Positions 8,438 to 18,132 of a stretch of 64,000 bases of DNA are shown here, one piece after another; the stretch's first letter is position 1, and each line of letters opens with the position of its first letter. Location: positions 186,001-250,000 of the forward strand of contig NZ_KB903825.1 of the NCBI RefSeq assembly GCF_000379825.1, written 5' to 3'. The notes under the pieces are model-generated. The model searched no databases. It saw only the letters and a program-made list of their open reading frames with translations, and was not told where the DNA came from. This DNA is from Longispora albida DSM 44784. GTDB lineage: Bacteria > Actinomycetota > Actinomycetes > Mycobacteriales > Micromonosporaceae. A program made the position numbers and the translations under genes.

Positions 8438-9166
8438 ATGTGCCGTCACCTCGCGTACCTCGGCGAACCCGTCACCCTCGCAGAACTGCTCTTCGACCCG
8501 GAGCACTCGCTCAAGCGGCAGTCGTGGAACCCGCTCGACATGCGGGGCGGCGGCACGATCAACGTGGACGGTTTCGGCGTCGGCTGGTACCCGGGTGACG
8601 GCGCGCCACCGGTCAGGTACCGCCGCGCGGTCCCGGTCTGGGGCGACATGAACTTCGCGAGCCTCGCCAGGTCCATCCGCTCGGAGGCTGTCGTCGGCGC
8701 GGTACGGGCCGCGACGCCCGGCATGCCCGTCATCGAGACGGCGTGCGCGCCGTTCACCGAGGGGCAGTGGCTGTTCAGCCACAACGGCGTGATCCGTGGC
8801 TGGCCCGACGTGGTCGCCGACATCGCCGGCCGGCTACCGGCCCTCGACCTGATCGCGATGGAGGCTCCGACCGACTCGGCGCTGCTGTGGGCGCTGGTCC
8901 GCGACCGGCTCCGGTCCGGAGTGGACCCGGTGAAGGCGGTCGCAGCGACGGTCACCGAGGTCCACGAGGCCGCGCCGACCGCCCGGCTCAACCTGCTGCT
9001 CACCGACGGGGAGCGGATCGTGGCGAGCACCTGCGGCCATTCACTGTGGACGGCCCGTGGCCGGGTCGCCTCCGAGCCCTTCGGTGACCAGTCCGTGTGG
9101 GAGCAGGCCGACGACCAGCGGATCGTCGTCGTGACCCGGGACAGCACGATCGTGGAGGCTCTCTGA
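8438..9166 (+). CDS. egtC: EgtC class II glutamine amidotransferase-like amidohydrolase
   Basis: 242 residues. Cys2 after the initiator methionine (MCRHLAYLGEP) is the N-terminal nucleophile of Ntn hydrolases. Further family motifs are GFGVGWY, RAATPGMPVIETACAPF and WLFSHNGVI. EgtC removes the gamma-glutamyl group from hercynyl-gamma-glutamylcysteine sulfoxide. It lies 28 bp after egtB and ends in TGATG shared with the egtD start, so the three genes form one transcription unit with coupled translation at this junction. Confidence 0.95.
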   Translation: MCRHLAYLGEPVTLAELLFDPEHSLKRQSWNPLDMRGGGTINVDGFGVGWYPGDGAPPVRYRRAVPVWGDMNFASLARSIRSEAVVGAVRAATPGMPVIETACAPFTEGQWLFSHNGVIRGWPDVVADIAGRLPALDLIAMEAPTDSALLWALVRDRLRSGVDPVKAVAATVTEVHEAAPTARLNLLLTDGERIVASTCGHSLWTARGRVASEPFGDQSVWEQADDQRIVVVTRDSTIVEAL

Positions 9167-10125
9167 TGGCCCTCACCGAGATCGACCTGTACCTCGACGC
9201 CAGCGACCTGAACCGCCAGCTGCGCGCCGAGGCCATGTCGGGCCTGACCGCCCGGCCCAAGTGGCTCAGCCCGCGCTGGTTCTACGACGCGCGCGGCTCG
9301 GAGCTGTTCGAGGAGATCACCCGGCTGCCCGAGTACTACCCGACCCGGGCCGAGCGCGAGATCCTCGCGGCGTACGCGCCGGAGATCGCGGAGGCCTCCG
9401 GCGCGAAGACCCTGGTCGAGCTGGGTTCCGGTTCCTCGGAGAAGACCCGGCTGCTGCTGGACGCGATCAAGCCTGACTGCTTCATGCCGCTGGACGTGTC
9501 GGCCACGGCGCTGCGGGAGGCTGCCGCGGCGCTGGCCACCGAGTACCCGGCGATGAAGGTGCACGGGCTCGTCGCCGACTTCACCCGGCACCTGAACCGG
9601 CTGCCGCGCGGCGGGCAGCGGCTCGTGGCGTTCCTCGGCGGGACGATCGGGAACCTGATCCCGGCCGAGCGCGAGGAGTTCCTGTCCGGGCTGCGCTCGG
9701 CGCTGGACCCCGGCGAGTGGCTGCTGCTCGGCACCGACCTGGTCAAGGATCCCGAGGTCCTCGTCCGGGCCTACGACGACGCGCAGGGCGTGACGGCCGA
9801 GTTCAACCGCAATGTGCTGCACCGGCTCAACGCCGAGCTGGCCGCCGACTTCGAGCCGGAGGCCTTCTCCCACGTCGCGCACTGGGACGCCGACCAGGAA
9901 TGGATCGAGATGCGCCTGCGGGCCTCGCGGCCCATGACGGTGCACCTGCGCCGGCTGGACATGACGGTCGAGTTCGCGGCGGGCGAGCAGCTGCACACCG
10001 AGGTGTCGGCGAAGTTCCGCCAGGCCGGGATCGCCGCCGAGCTGCGGCACGCCGGCTTCACCCCGGTGCGGTGGTGGACGGACACGGGGCATCGCTTCGG
10101 CCTGACGCTCGCGGTCGCGGCGTGA
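9166..10125 (+). CDS. egtD: EgtD L-histidine N-alpha-methyltransferase
   Basis: 319 residues from the ATG that overlaps the egtC stop (TGATG). EgtD uses three S-adenosylmethionines to make hercynine, the first ergothioneine intermediate. The SAM-binding glycine motif is LVELGSGSSEKTRLLL. Other family landmarks are PKWLSPRWFYDARGSELFE, ITRLPEYYPTRAER, FLGGTIGNL, LLGTDLVKD and YDDAQGVTAEFNRN. It is cytoplasmic and the last gene of the egt operon. The next gene starts 15 bp on and may be read through. Confidence 0.95.
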   Translation: MALTEIDLYLDASDLNRQLRAEAMSGLTARPKWLSPRWFYDARGSELFEEITRLPEYYPTRAEREILAAYAPEIAEASGAKTLVELGSGSSEKTRLLLDAIKPDCFMPLDVSATALREAAAALATEYPAMKVHGLVADFTRHLNRLPRGGQRLVAFLGGTIGNLIPAEREEFLSGLRSALDPGEWLLLGTDLVKDPEVLVRAYDDAQGVTAEFNRNVLHRLNAELAADFEPEAFSHVAHWDADQEWIEMRLRASRPMTVHLRRLDMTVEFAAGEQLHTEVSAKFRQAGIAAELRHAGFTPVRWWTDTGHRFGLTLAVAA

Positions 10126-10140
10126 CTACCCTTGCTCACT

Positions 10141-10815
10141 ATGGATATCGGAGTACTCGGGACTGGCAGCGTGGGCCAGGCCATCGCGACCCGGCTGGCT
10201 GACCTGGGGCACAGCGTCGTCATGGGAGCACGTGACGCGGCCAACGAGACGGCAGCGGCGTGGGCGGAGGCGAACGGCGGGCGGGCCGGCACGTTCGCCG
10301 ACGCCGCCAGCCACGGGGAGATCGTCATCAACGCGACGGCCGGCGTGCACGCGCTCAGTGCGCTGGCCGCCGCGGACGGCGGGCAGGACAACCTGGCCGG
10401 CAAGGTCGTTGCCGACGTGACCAACCCGCTCGACTTCTCCGGCGGCTTCCCCCCGGTGCTGTCGGTCGCCAACACCAACAGCCTGGCCGAGCAGATCCAG
10501 GCGGCCTTCCCCGAGGCCCGCGTGGTCAAGACGCTCAACACCGTCACGGCCGCCGTCATGGTCAACCCCGATCTCGTACCGGGTGAGCACGTCCTCTTCC
10601 TCTCCGGCGAGGACCCGGCGGCCAAGAAGACCGTGGCCGGGCTGCTCGGCGAGTTCGGCTGGCCCGCCGGGCGGCTCATCGATCTCGGCGGAATCCGCTC
10701 GGCGCGCACCGCCGAGATGTACGTTCCCCTGTGGGTGTCGCTGTACCAGGCCCTCGGCACCGCCAACTTCAACATCGCCATCGTCAAGGCGGAGGCGGAA
10801 GAAGACGAGGAATGA
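10141..10815 (+). CDS. NADPH-dependent F420 reductase-family protein
   Basis: 224 residues from ATG 10141 (a TTG three codons upstream is possible). The N-terminal Rossmann motif is MDIGVLGTGSVGQAIATRLA. It is followed by VVMGARDAANET, ADVTNPLDF and VVKTLNTVTAAVMVNP, the typical order of NADP/F420 oxidoreductase (F420_oxidored) proteins. These enzymes pass hydride between NADP(H) and coenzyme F420 or are related reductases, and the real substrate is not evident here. The acidic tail (EAEEDEE) is short. A VOC protein gene follows after one base. Confidence 0.75.
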   Translation: MDIGVLGTGSVGQAIATRLADLGHSVVMGARDAANETAAAWAEANGGRAGTFADAASHGEIVINATAGVHALSALAAADGGQDNLAGKVVADVTNPLDFSGGFPPVLSVANTNSLAEQIQAAFPEARVVKTLNTVTAAVMVNPDLVPGEHVLFLSGEDPAAKKTVAGLLGEFGWPAGRLIDLGGIRSARTAEMYVPLWVSLYQALGTANFNIAIVKAEAEEDEE

Positions 10816-10816
10816 C

Positions 10817-11557
10817 ATGACTGGCACCGGAACCGGTACGCCCTGCTGGGCTGACCTCGGCACGTCCGACCCGGAGGCTGCCCGCGCCTTCTACGGCGCG
10901 CTGTTCGGTTGGGCGGCCACCGAGCCGGACGAGAAGTTCGGCGGGTACGCGCAGTGGCACCTCGGCGGCCAGCCCGCCGGCGGCGTCGGCCCCCTGATGA
11001 ACCCGGCCCAGCCCGTGGCCTGGAGCATGTACCTGAGAACCGAGGACGCCGACGTCACGGCCGCAGCAGTCAAGGAGGCGGGCGGTCAGGTGCTCTTCGA
11101 CCCGGAGACCGTCGGCGACCTGGGCCGGTTCACGGTGCTGGTCGACCCGCAGGGTGCGGCGTTCGGGGTGTGGCAGCCGCTGGCGTTCGCCGGCTTCGGC
11201 CGGACCGGCGAGCCCGGCACGTTCGCCTGGATGGATCTGGCGAGCCCGGACATCCCGGCGTCGAAAGCCTTCTACGGCACCGTTTTCGGCTGGAGCGCCT
11301 CCGAGGGCGACTACGTGCACGTCTCGAAGGACGGCACGGAGTTCGGCGGCATCATGGACATGACCGGGTACCCGGAGGGCGTCCCTCCACACTGGATGGT
11401 CTACTTCGGCACAGCCGACGTCGATGCGTCCGTGGCCAAGGTCCTCAGCCTCGGGGGCGCCCAGCACGTCCCGCCGGCCCCGATCCCGGGTGGCGGCCGG
11501 TTCGCGATCGTCACCGACCCGCAGGGCGCGGCCTTCGCCCTGTACGAGAAGAGGTAA
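10817..11557 (+). CDS. two-domain VOC (glyoxalase/dioxygenase fold) protein
   Basis: 246 residues made of two similar VOC modules. Each starts with a WADLGTSDPEAARAFYGALFGW-type helix (here at about residues 11 and 133, the second WMDLASPDIPASKAFYG). Each ends with a TDPQGA-type strand (VDPQGAAFGVWQP, TDPQGAAFALYEK). The family includes glyoxalases, extradiol dioxygenases and antibiotic-binding proteins; this subgroup is often annotated as a hydroxylase or resistance-like protein without proof. It is immediately downstream of the F420-reductase-like gene and ends before a strong bidirectional hairpin. Confidence 0.82.
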   Translation: MTGTGTGTPCWADLGTSDPEAARAFYGALFGWAATEPDEKFGGYAQWHLGGQPAGGVGPLMNPAQPVAWSMYLRTEDADVTAAAVKEAGGQVLFDPETVGDLGRFTVLVDPQGAAFGVWQPLAFAGFGRTGEPGTFAWMDLASPDIPASKAFYGTVFGWSASEGDYVHVSKDGTEFGGIMDMTGYPEGVPPHWMVYFGTADVDASVAKVLSLGGAQHVPPAPIPGGGRFAIVTDPQGAAFALYEKR

Positions 11558-11573
11558 GCCCTGTACTTACCTA

Positions 11574-11617
11574 AATGGGACCCCTCATGCTGCCATAGCA
11601 GCATGAGGGGTCCCATT
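11574..11617. terminator. bidirectional terminator hairpin
   Basis: A perfect 20-bp inverted repeat with a 4-nt CATA loop, arms containing TGGGACCCCTCATGCTGC. It lies exactly between convergent genes (VOC stop at 11557, propeller stop at 11620). The same GGGACCCCTCA core recurs in the hairpin at 42483. Confidence 0.8.
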
Positions 11618-11619
11618 CC

Positions 11620-13878
11620 CTAGGTTGTCAGCCCGCAGGGGTTGCCCTCGGTGTTGGCTTTGGCTTCGCCGATCACCACGTCCGTGAGCAGCGTGTCCAG
11701 CGCGACCGCCTGCTGGAGGATCTCGTTGCCGCGTACGTAGGTGTAGTTGAGCCGCAGCTCACCCACCACCAGCGGGATGGTCAGCGGCGCGCTGCCCACC
11801 TCGACCGCCAGGCCGTTGATCTTCAGGCTGGCAATGTGTGACCAGCCTTCGAAGGCCGGCGCTGGCCCGTGTGGCCCGTTCTGGCAGGTCGCCGACGCCC
11901 GGGACTGGATAACGCCCAGCTCGATCGTCACCAGGGGCACGATCGCCCCGGCGGTGATCCGGCTCTGCTCGACGCGGACCGTCGACACCGCGTTGTCGCC
12001 GATGCCAGGTGGCAGCGACTGGTTGTCCGGTGTCACGTTGGTCTTCGCGTCCAGCGCGGTCAGCCTCACCGTCACGATGCCGGCGTTCAGGTTCACGTTC
12101 GCGACGGTCTTCTGGTCGTCGGCGCACGGCACGTCCGGCGGGTTGGCCTGCGCGACGACGATCCCGGCCAGGTTGAGCGCCGTGGCCTGGCAGGAGAACG
12201 TGCCCGCACGCTTCAGGCCCTGGATCCGCAGGTCGGACAGGATCGGGCTCGTGCCGTTCGGGCTGGCCTTCAGCGTCGCCCGCACCTGGATGTACCGGCC
12301 GGCCATGCTGAACACCGACCCGTTGCCGACAGGCACATAGGACTGCCCCGGCAGCCCGGCCTCGGTGTCGGCGGCCCGCGCCTCCACCGTGATCGACGTG
12401 CCGGGCGGGACGCTGCCCTGCGGCTCGGTGTTCCACGTGACCTTGCCCCACGGGTTACCGGACCGGCCGGAGTCCTGCACCACGGTCCACGTGCCCTGCG
12501 GCGCGGTGATCTCGCCGAGCACCGAACCCGTCATGTCGCTGTAGTTGTACGGAGCCGAGCCGGCCCCCAGGTCGACGGTCAGGTCGACAGCGCCGACCGT
12601 GAACCCGCCGCCGCCCACCGGCCCCGCGTCGGGGTCGATCCGCATGGCGTTGTTGGTGTTCAGGTTCGCGACCCAGATCTTGCCGTTGGTGTCGACGGAG
12701 ACACCGGTCGGGCCGGCCCCGCCCGGCAGGGTGACGTTGCCGACGAACGTGCCGTCGGTACGCAGGTGGCCGACAGTGGTCTGCGCGCCCAGGATCGAGT
12801 GGGCCACCCAGACGTTGCCCTTGCCGTCCACCGCGACGCCCTGGGCGTAGGTGTTGCCGTGCGGGAAGCTGCCGAGCACGACACCGTCCGGGCGGAGCTT
12901 GACGACCCGGCCCGACGACAGGGTGGTGTGCCAGATCTCGCCGGTCACCGGGTCCATGCCGAGGCCGTAGTCGCCGTGTGACGTGTCGAGGCAGGCCCCG
13001 CCGGAGCCGGGCACGTACCGGAGCAGGTTCGCCCCGTACCGCGCCGACCACAGCGTGCCGGCCTTGTCGATCAGGCCGCCGTACCCGCCGCAGCCGAGGC
13101 TGAACGCCGTGCCGGGTACCGGCTGCCCGGTCGCCCCGCTGACCTTCTCGTGCTCGGTGTCGGAGCCGCCCGTCCACACGTCGTTGTTCGCGTCGACGGC
13201 GACGGTCCGGGTGTTGTTGCCGTTGACCCGGGTGTAGTTGACGACGCACTCGTCGGCGGCAGTGCTCACGCCGCCGTTGTTGTCGGCCCCGCCGGCGTTC
13301 GTCCACGGCCGGATGTCGCCGAGCCCCCGGGACGTGGCGATCAGGCCGTCGCCGTCGCGGTCAGCGCACGTGTTGTACGCGAACGGGCCGGCCAGGTAGT
13401 CACCAGCCGGGTTCGGGCTGCCGTCGGCGTTGACCCGCGTGCCGCCGATCAGCACGCCGACCCGGGTGACCGAACCCTTGCCGCCGTCGGCCTCGTCGCG
13501 GTTCGACAGCCAGGTGTTGCCCAGTCTGTCCACTGTGGTGCGCGAGGGGTTGCGGAACCGGCCGGCCGGTGCGGACAGCCACTCGCCGACGATCGCACCG
13601 GTGTTGACGTCGGCGCGGATCATCGTGCCCCGGCCGGAAGCCGCGACGTTGACGAACGGGAAGAACGCCTGGGCCTTGTCCAGCTGGAGCTGGTTACCGC
13701 CCGGGGCGTTGTGGTTGACATCGTCGAGGACGCCCTGGTCGAACTGGGCGTCGGTGGTGTAATGGACATTCACTCCCGGTACCGGCGCGGCGGTTGCCAC
13801 GCCGGCCTGGGCGAGGAGCAGGGCTAGCGAAAGTGCCGCAGCGCCGAGGGTTCTGCGCGGTGCGTATCTGCTGCGCAT
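11620..13878 (-). CDS. large secreted NHL/Vgb-type beta-propeller protein
   Basis: 752 residues. A signal peptide (about residues 1-30, LALLLAQAGVATAAP) leads to an extracellular chain. Residues of about 60-430 form propeller blades of the streptogramin-lyase/NHL type (VDRLGNTWLSNRD, VDANNDVWTGG, VDGKGNVWVAHS, VDTNGKIWVANLN), with a DRDGDG loop that could bind calcium. The later half is beta-rich (WTVVQDSGRSGNPWGKVTW) and may be an adhesive or immunoglobulin-like module. No catalytic residues can be assigned with confidence. ATG is preceded by AAGGGGAA. The function is unknown beyond being exported. Confidence 0.72.
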   Translation of the reverse strand: MRSRYAPRRTLGAAALSLALLLAQAGVATAAPVPGVNVHYTTDAQFDQGVLDDVNHNAPGGNQLQLDKAQAFFPFVNVAASGRGTMIRADVNTGAIVGEWLSAPAGRFRNPSRTTVDRLGNTWLSNRDEADGGKGSVTRVGVLIGGTRVNADGSPNPAGDYLAGPFAYNTCADRDGDGLIATSRGLGDIRPWTNAGGADNNGGVSTAADECVVNYTRVNGNNTRTVAVDANNDVWTGGSDTEHEKVSGATGQPVPGTAFSLGCGGYGGLIDKAGTLWSARYGANLLRYVPGSGGACLDTSHGDYGLGMDPVTGEIWHTTLSSGRVVKLRPDGVVLGSFPHGNTYAQGVAVDGKGNVWVAHSILGAQTTVGHLRTDGTFVGNVTLPGGAGPTGVSVDTNGKIWVANLNTNNAMRIDPDAGPVGGGGFTVGAVDLTVDLGAGSAPYNYSDMTGSVLGEITAPQGTWTVVQDSGRSGNPWGKVTWNTEPQGSVPPGTSITVEARAADTEAGLPGQSYVPVGNGSVFSMAGRYIQVRATLKASPNGTSPILSDLRIQGLKRAGTFSCQATALNLAGIVVAQANPPDVPCADDQKTVANVNLNAGIVTVRLTALDAKTNVTPDNQSLPPGIGDNAVSTVRVEQSRITAGAIVPLVTIELGVIQSRASATCQNGPHGPAPAFEGWSHIASLKINGLAVEVGSAPLTIPLVVGELRLNYTYVRGNEILQQAVALDTLLTDVVIGEAKANTEGNPCGLTT

Positions 13879-13992
13879 TGCGGTTCCCCTTCATATGGTG
13901 AACACAACGCCGCAGACAGTAGTTATGGGTTACCGGTTCCGGAGTCACCCATCGGACGCATAGAACCTGGTAAATGGTGGGAGACGGTACAA

Positions 13993-14397
13993 CTAGCCGC
14001 CGAGGGCGCCACGGTTCCTGTGGGCCATGCCGGTGAGCGCGAACAGGCCGAGCTTCTCGTAGTACGGCTTCAGCCCGGCGTCGCAGACCAGGTCAACGGA
14101 GTACAAGTGTGCCGCTTCCGCGAGGACCAGCCGGACGAGTTCCTGCCCGATGCCCCGGCCCTGGTACTCGGGCCGGACCTCGAGCCACGGGATGAAGCCG
14201 GTGAGCACACCGTCGCTGATCAGGTTGACGAACCCGGCGGCCGGCCCGTCCTCGCCGTCGCGGGCGATCACCGCGCGGTAGCTGCCGTCCAGCACGGCGA
14301 GGTGCTGCTCGGGAGTCGGTGCGGCTGGCCAGCCGGCGAAGAAGCCTGCGAGGTCAGCCGGGACTAGGCCGGCGGTGCCAACGGCGTACAAAATCAT
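13993..14397 (-). CDS. GNAT family N-acetyltransferase
   Basis: 134 residues from ATG 14397. The frame stays open far upstream but only this part looks like protein; the rest is antisense of the cargo-like gene. GNAT motif A is clear, WLEVRPEYQGRGIGQELVRL, the acetyl-CoA pyrophosphate loop. The C-terminal GLKPYYEKLGLFALTGM is the usual final strand-helix. The substrate is unknown. It is divergent from the large gene at 14596. Confidence 0.85.
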   Translation of the reverse strand: MILYAVGTAGLVPADLAGFFAGWPAAPTPEQHLAVLDGSYRAVIARDGEDGPAAGFVNLISDGVLTGFIPWLEVRPEYQGRGIGQELVRLVLAEAAHLYSVDLVCDAGLKPYYEKLGLFALTGMAHRNRGALGG

Positions 14398-14595
14398 GAA
14401 GTGGAGTCTCGCAGCCCCCGCAACCGGAAATCCGGGTCTTGTTCTTTTCGGTCTGAACCACTGCGGACATGCTCCTGCCCTTAGAAGTACAGCTTTACCA
14501 TCTGGCAGGCGCAGCAACCGGATGTCCGGCCGTGCCTGGCAGGTCTGCCCTTTCGCTTCTTGCTCGTGATCTGCTGCTGCCCTGAGGCTGGAGGC

Positions 14596-17500
14596 GTGAC
14601 GGCGCGGGCGCAGAAGGAGCCCGGGGAGAAGGCCGGGCCGGTCAGGCCGCGCCGCGCCCCGGTGCGCCAGGCGGCCCCGATCGCCCTGCTCCGGCTCCAG
14701 CGCGGGGCCGGCAACGCCGCCGTCGCGAGCCTGCTCGACGTGCAGCGCGCCGACTGCCCGGCCCCGGCACCAGCCCCCGAGGGCAAGACCCCGGCCGCCG
14801 ACCCGAAGTTCGCCGCGTTGAAGGGCGACATCGGCGCCAAAGCGAAGACGGCCAAGGCCCACCCGCCGGCCGCCGCCGAGGTGAAGAAGGCCCAGGACGC
14901 GGCCGTCGCCCCGCCGGAGGACAAGGAGGCGCAGGCCAAGGCCGCCCAGGCCGGGAAGATGGCCGAGGCCAAGCCCGGTGGCTTCGACAAGGCGGCCTTC
15001 ATCGCCGCTGTCAACGCCGCCATCGCCAAGCAGGCTCCGCAGAACCTCGACGAGGCCGACAAGTTCGCGACGTCCGGCAAGGCCGACCAGATCAAGTCGG
15101 ACGTGATGGGCAAGGTCAGCCAGGGCAAGGACTCCTCGGCGAAGGACGTCACCGACAAGACGAAGGAGGCTCCCGACACCAGCAAGGCCGTGGAGAAGCC
15201 CGTCACGCCGATGCCACCCAAGCCGGCTCCGCCCGTGCTGGGGGCCCCGGACCCGAAGAAGGCCATCCCGGACAAGGCCCCGGCCGAGCAGACCGACCTG
15301 CGCGCCGGGCCGTGCGAGAACAACGCGAAGATGGCCGGGGCCGGGGTCACCGAGGATCAGCTGGCCAGGTCCAACGAGCCGGAGTTCACCGGGGCGCTCG
15401 ACCAGAAGAAGCAGGCCGAGGAGCACGCCGCGACGGCTCCGGCCCAGGTACGCGCGGCCGAGACGCAGCAGCTCGCCGGCGCGCAGTCGGCCGCACAGGC
15501 CAGCGGGGCAGAGACGGTCGCCGGGATGACCGGGGCGCACGCCGGTACCGGGCAGCGCGGCGAGCAGGCCCGCAACGCGACCAAGACGAAGGACGAGCAG
15601 GACCGGGCGCGCATCGCCGGCGAGATCAAGGGCATCTTCGACAGGACGAAGACGGACACCGAGGCGATCCTGGCCAGCATCGACCCGGGCGTCGACGAGC
15701 GGTTCGCCGCCGGGGAGGCCGAGGCCAAGTCCGCGTTCACCCGGGAGCACCAGACCCGGATGCGGAAGTACAAGGACGAGCGGTACGGGGGCGCCGGCGG
15801 GGCGCTGCGCTGGGGCTACGACCTGTTCGCCGGGCTGCCGTCCGAGGCGAACCAGATCTTCCAGGAGGCGAAGAAGGTCTACGAGGCGAAGATGCAGGCC
15901 GTCATCTCCTCGATCGCCGACTTCGTCGGGGCCAAGCTGGCCGAGGCCAAGGCCAGGATCGCCACCGGCAAGGCCCAGGTACAGGCGCATGTCGACTCCC
16001 AGGGTCCCGCCCTGCGCAAGCTGGCCGGGGAGGCGGCGAAGGAGTTCACCGACCAGTTCACCGAGCTCGAGTCCTCCGTGGACGAGAAGCAGAAGTCGCT
16101 GGTGGACGACCTGGCCGCCAAGTACGCCGAGGCGCGCAACGCCGTCGACGAGGAGATCAAGAAGCTCCAGGACGAGAACAAGGGCTGGGTCGCCCAGGCC
16201 GCCGAGGCAGTCGGCGGGGCGATCGAGACGATCAAGAAACTCAAGGACATGCTGCTCGGCGTGCTGGCCCGCGCGGCCGGTGCGATCGAACTGATCATCA
16301 AGGACCCGATCGGTTTCCTCGGCAACCTGATCAGCGCGGTCAAGGGCGGGGTGATGGCCTTCGGCGCCAACATCGTCACCCACCTCAAGAACGGGCTCAA
16401 GGCCTGGCTGCTCGGCAACCTGGCCAGCGCGGGCATCGAGATCCCCGAGACGTTCGACATCAGGGGCATCCTGAAGATGGTCCTGTCGATCCTCGGGCTC
16501 ACCTGGGCCAACGTCCGGACCCGGATCCTGAAGTTCATCCCGGAACCGGTGATGCAGCGGCTCGAGCAGGGCTTCGAGATCGTGAAGATCCTGGTGACCG
16601 AGGGCCTGCCGGGGCTGTGGAAGTACGTGGTCGAGAAGATCGGCGACCTGAAGGAGATGGTCCTCGGCCAGATCAAGGATTTCGTGATCGAGCGGATCAT
16701 CAAGGCCGGCATCGTCTGGCTGATCAGCATGCTGAACCCGGCCGCAGCGTTCATCAAGGCCTGCCAGGCGATCTACAACATCGTGATGTTCTTCGTCGAG
16801 AAGGCCGCTGCGATCAAGGAGTTCGTCGACTCGGTCCTCGACTCGATCGAGTCGATCGCCCGCGGCGGCACCGGCGGCGTGGTGGGCCTGATCGAGAACG
16901 CGCTGGCCAAGGCGCTGCCGATGGTGATCGGCATGCTGGCCAGCCTGCTCGGCCTCGGCGGCATCTCCGACAAGATCAAGAGCATCCTGGAGAAGATCCA
17001 GGCCCCGGTGAACAAGGTCATCGACTCGGTCGTCGGCACGGTCGTCAAGGCAGGCAAGAAGCTGTTCGCCAAGGTGAAGAAGAAGGCGAAGGCCATCTTC
17101 GACTGGGTGGCGCAGAAGATCCGGCCGAAGAGCATCGCCAAGCCGTTCGCGATGGCCTCCGGCGAGCCGCACACGCTCACGGCGCAGGCCAGCGACTCCG
17201 GCCTCAAGGTCATGATCGCCAGTGCCTTCGCCGGCGAGGTCCGCGCCGTGATGAGCACCCTCAAGGGCCAGGCCGGGAAGCTGACCGGCTCGGAGAAGAC
17301 CAGGGCGCTGTCGGCGATCGGTGAGATCGAGACGCAGCTCGGCCTGATCGCCGGGGCCGAGGCGAAGTGGAAGTCCGGCAAGGCCAAGGCGGAGAAGGCC
17401 GTCAAGGAGCGGGTGCAGCGCCGGGTCAAGGACGGCCGGATCAAGACGAAGGCCGAGGCGGAGGCGCTCAGCAAGCAGCTGCTCGCCGAGAAGGAGCAGA

Positions 17501-18132
17501 AGCTCTACCAGCCGATCGAGCAGCTCCTCGCCAAGCAGATCGTGGCCCTGCGCAAGCTCAAGAGCATGAAGCAGTTCGTGGACACACCGGGCAAAAGGCG
17601 CCTCCCGCCGGGATACGATGTCCGGACCAGGCTGTACGTGCTCGGCAGCGGCTGGAAGGCCGCCTCGACGAACTGGCGGAACGCGGAGAAGACGAAGCTG
17701 GTGAACAACGTGACCGCGATCCTGGCCGGCGGGTACACCCCAGCCGCCCGGGCCAAGCTCGTCAAGCTGGACAAGCTCCACCAGCTCCCGGAGAACGCGC
17801 TGGCCAGGTTCGACGCGAAGAAGTTCAAGGCCTCCGAGGTCGCGGCGACGGCGTACGAGGTGGACCACTCCGTCCCGCTGGCCGAGCACTGGAAGTCCGA
17901 CGGGCACAAGATCAGCGACGACCAGCGGCGCGCCCACTGCGTCGACCAGAACAAGTGGCGCCTGATCACCAAGTCGGTCAACGCGAGTCTCCAGGCCGGC
18001 GGGCACAAGTTCGGCCAGCAGCGCGACCTGGATCCCGGGTTCACCAGCTCCCTCGCCGACGGCGGCGTGCCCAACGCCAAGCGGATCGACGGCAGGCCGC
18101 TCCTCGATGACAAGGACAAGCCGCTGACATGA
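14596..18132 (+). CDS. putative eCIS cargo/toxin with C-terminal HNH nuclease-like domain
   Basis: 1178 residues from GTG 14596 (GGAGG just upstream; a TTG at 14560 is less likely). Near the N terminus, residues 31-47 read LLRLQRGAGNAAVASLL, the short motif shared by many proteins encoded with contractile injection systems. Residues of about 60-240 are Ala/Lys/Pro-rich and low-complexity. Residues of about 250-560 are charged helices and coiled coil. Residues of about 563-755 are amphipathic or hydrophobic helices (PETFDIRGILKMVLSILGLT) typical of large eCIS-linked proteins. A GEPHTL motif sits near 855. The C terminus has VDHSVPLAEHW (Asp1090, His1091, His1098), then QNKWRLITKSVN (Asn1119, Asn1129), an HNH/DUF1524-like pattern. 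No signal peptide, so non-Sec delivery is likely. The WD40 gene overlaps its stop by 4 bp. The effector role is inferred. Confidence 0.75.
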   Translation: MTARAQKEPGEKAGPVRPRRAPVRQAAPIALLRLQRGAGNAAVASLLDVQRADCPAPAPAPEGKTPAADPKFAALKGDIGAKAKTAKAHPPAAAEVKKAQDAAVAPPEDKEAQAKAAQAGKMAEAKPGGFDKAAFIAAVNAAIAKQAPQNLDEADKFATSGKADQIKSDVMGKVSQGKDSSAKDVTDKTKEAPDTSKAVEKPVTPMPPKPAPPVLGAPDPKKAIPDKAPAEQTDLRAGPCENNAKMAGAGVTEDQLARSNEPEFTGALDQKKQAEEHAATAPAQVRAAETQQLAGAQSAAQASGAETVAGMTGAHAGTGQRGEQARNATKTKDEQDRARIAGEIKGIFDRTKTDTEAILASIDPGVDERFAAGEAEAKSAFTREHQTRMRKYKDERYGGAGGALRWGYDLFAGLPSEANQIFQEAKKVYEAKMQAVISSIADFVGAKLAEAKARIATGKAQVQAHVDSQGPALRKLAGEAAKEFTDQFTELESSVDEKQKSLVDDLAAKYAEARNAVDEEIKKLQDENKGWVAQAAEAVGGAIETIKKLKDMLLGVLARAAGAIELIIKDPIGFLGNLISAVKGGVMAFGANIVTHLKNGLKAWLLGNLASAGIEIPETFDIRGILKMVLSILGLTWANVRTRILKFIPEPVMQRLEQGFEIVKILVTEGLPGLWKYVVEKIGDLKEMVLGQIKDFVIERIIKAGIVWLISMLNPAAAFIKACQAIYNIVMFFVEKAAAIKEFVDSVLDSIESIARGGTGGVVGLIENALAKALPMVIGMLASLLGLGGISDKIKSILEKIQAPVNKVIDSVVGTVVKAGKKLFAKVKKKAKAIFDWVAQKIRPKSIAKPFAMASGEPHTLTAQASDSGLKVMIASAFAGEVRAVMSTLKGQAGKLTGSEKTRALSAIGEIETQLGLIAGAEAKWKSGKAKAEKAVKERVQRRVKDGRIKTKAEAEALSKQLLAEKEQKLYQPIEQLLAKQIVALRKLKSMKQFVDTPGKRRLPPGYDVRTRLYVLGSGWKAASTNWRNAEKTKLVNNVTAILAGGYTPAARAKLVKLDKLHQLPENALARFDAKKFKASEVAATAYEVDHSVPLAEHWKSDGHKISDDQRRAHCVDQNKWRLITKSVNASLQAGGHKFGQQRDLDPGFTSSLADGGVPNAKRIDGRPLLDDKDKPLT

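Noticed and set aside
15312-17324. 670-residue plus-strand frame inside the cargo-like gene
   Set aside because: A shifted frame rich in Arg and Gly with no motif. The main frame has consistent codon bias and recognisable domains.
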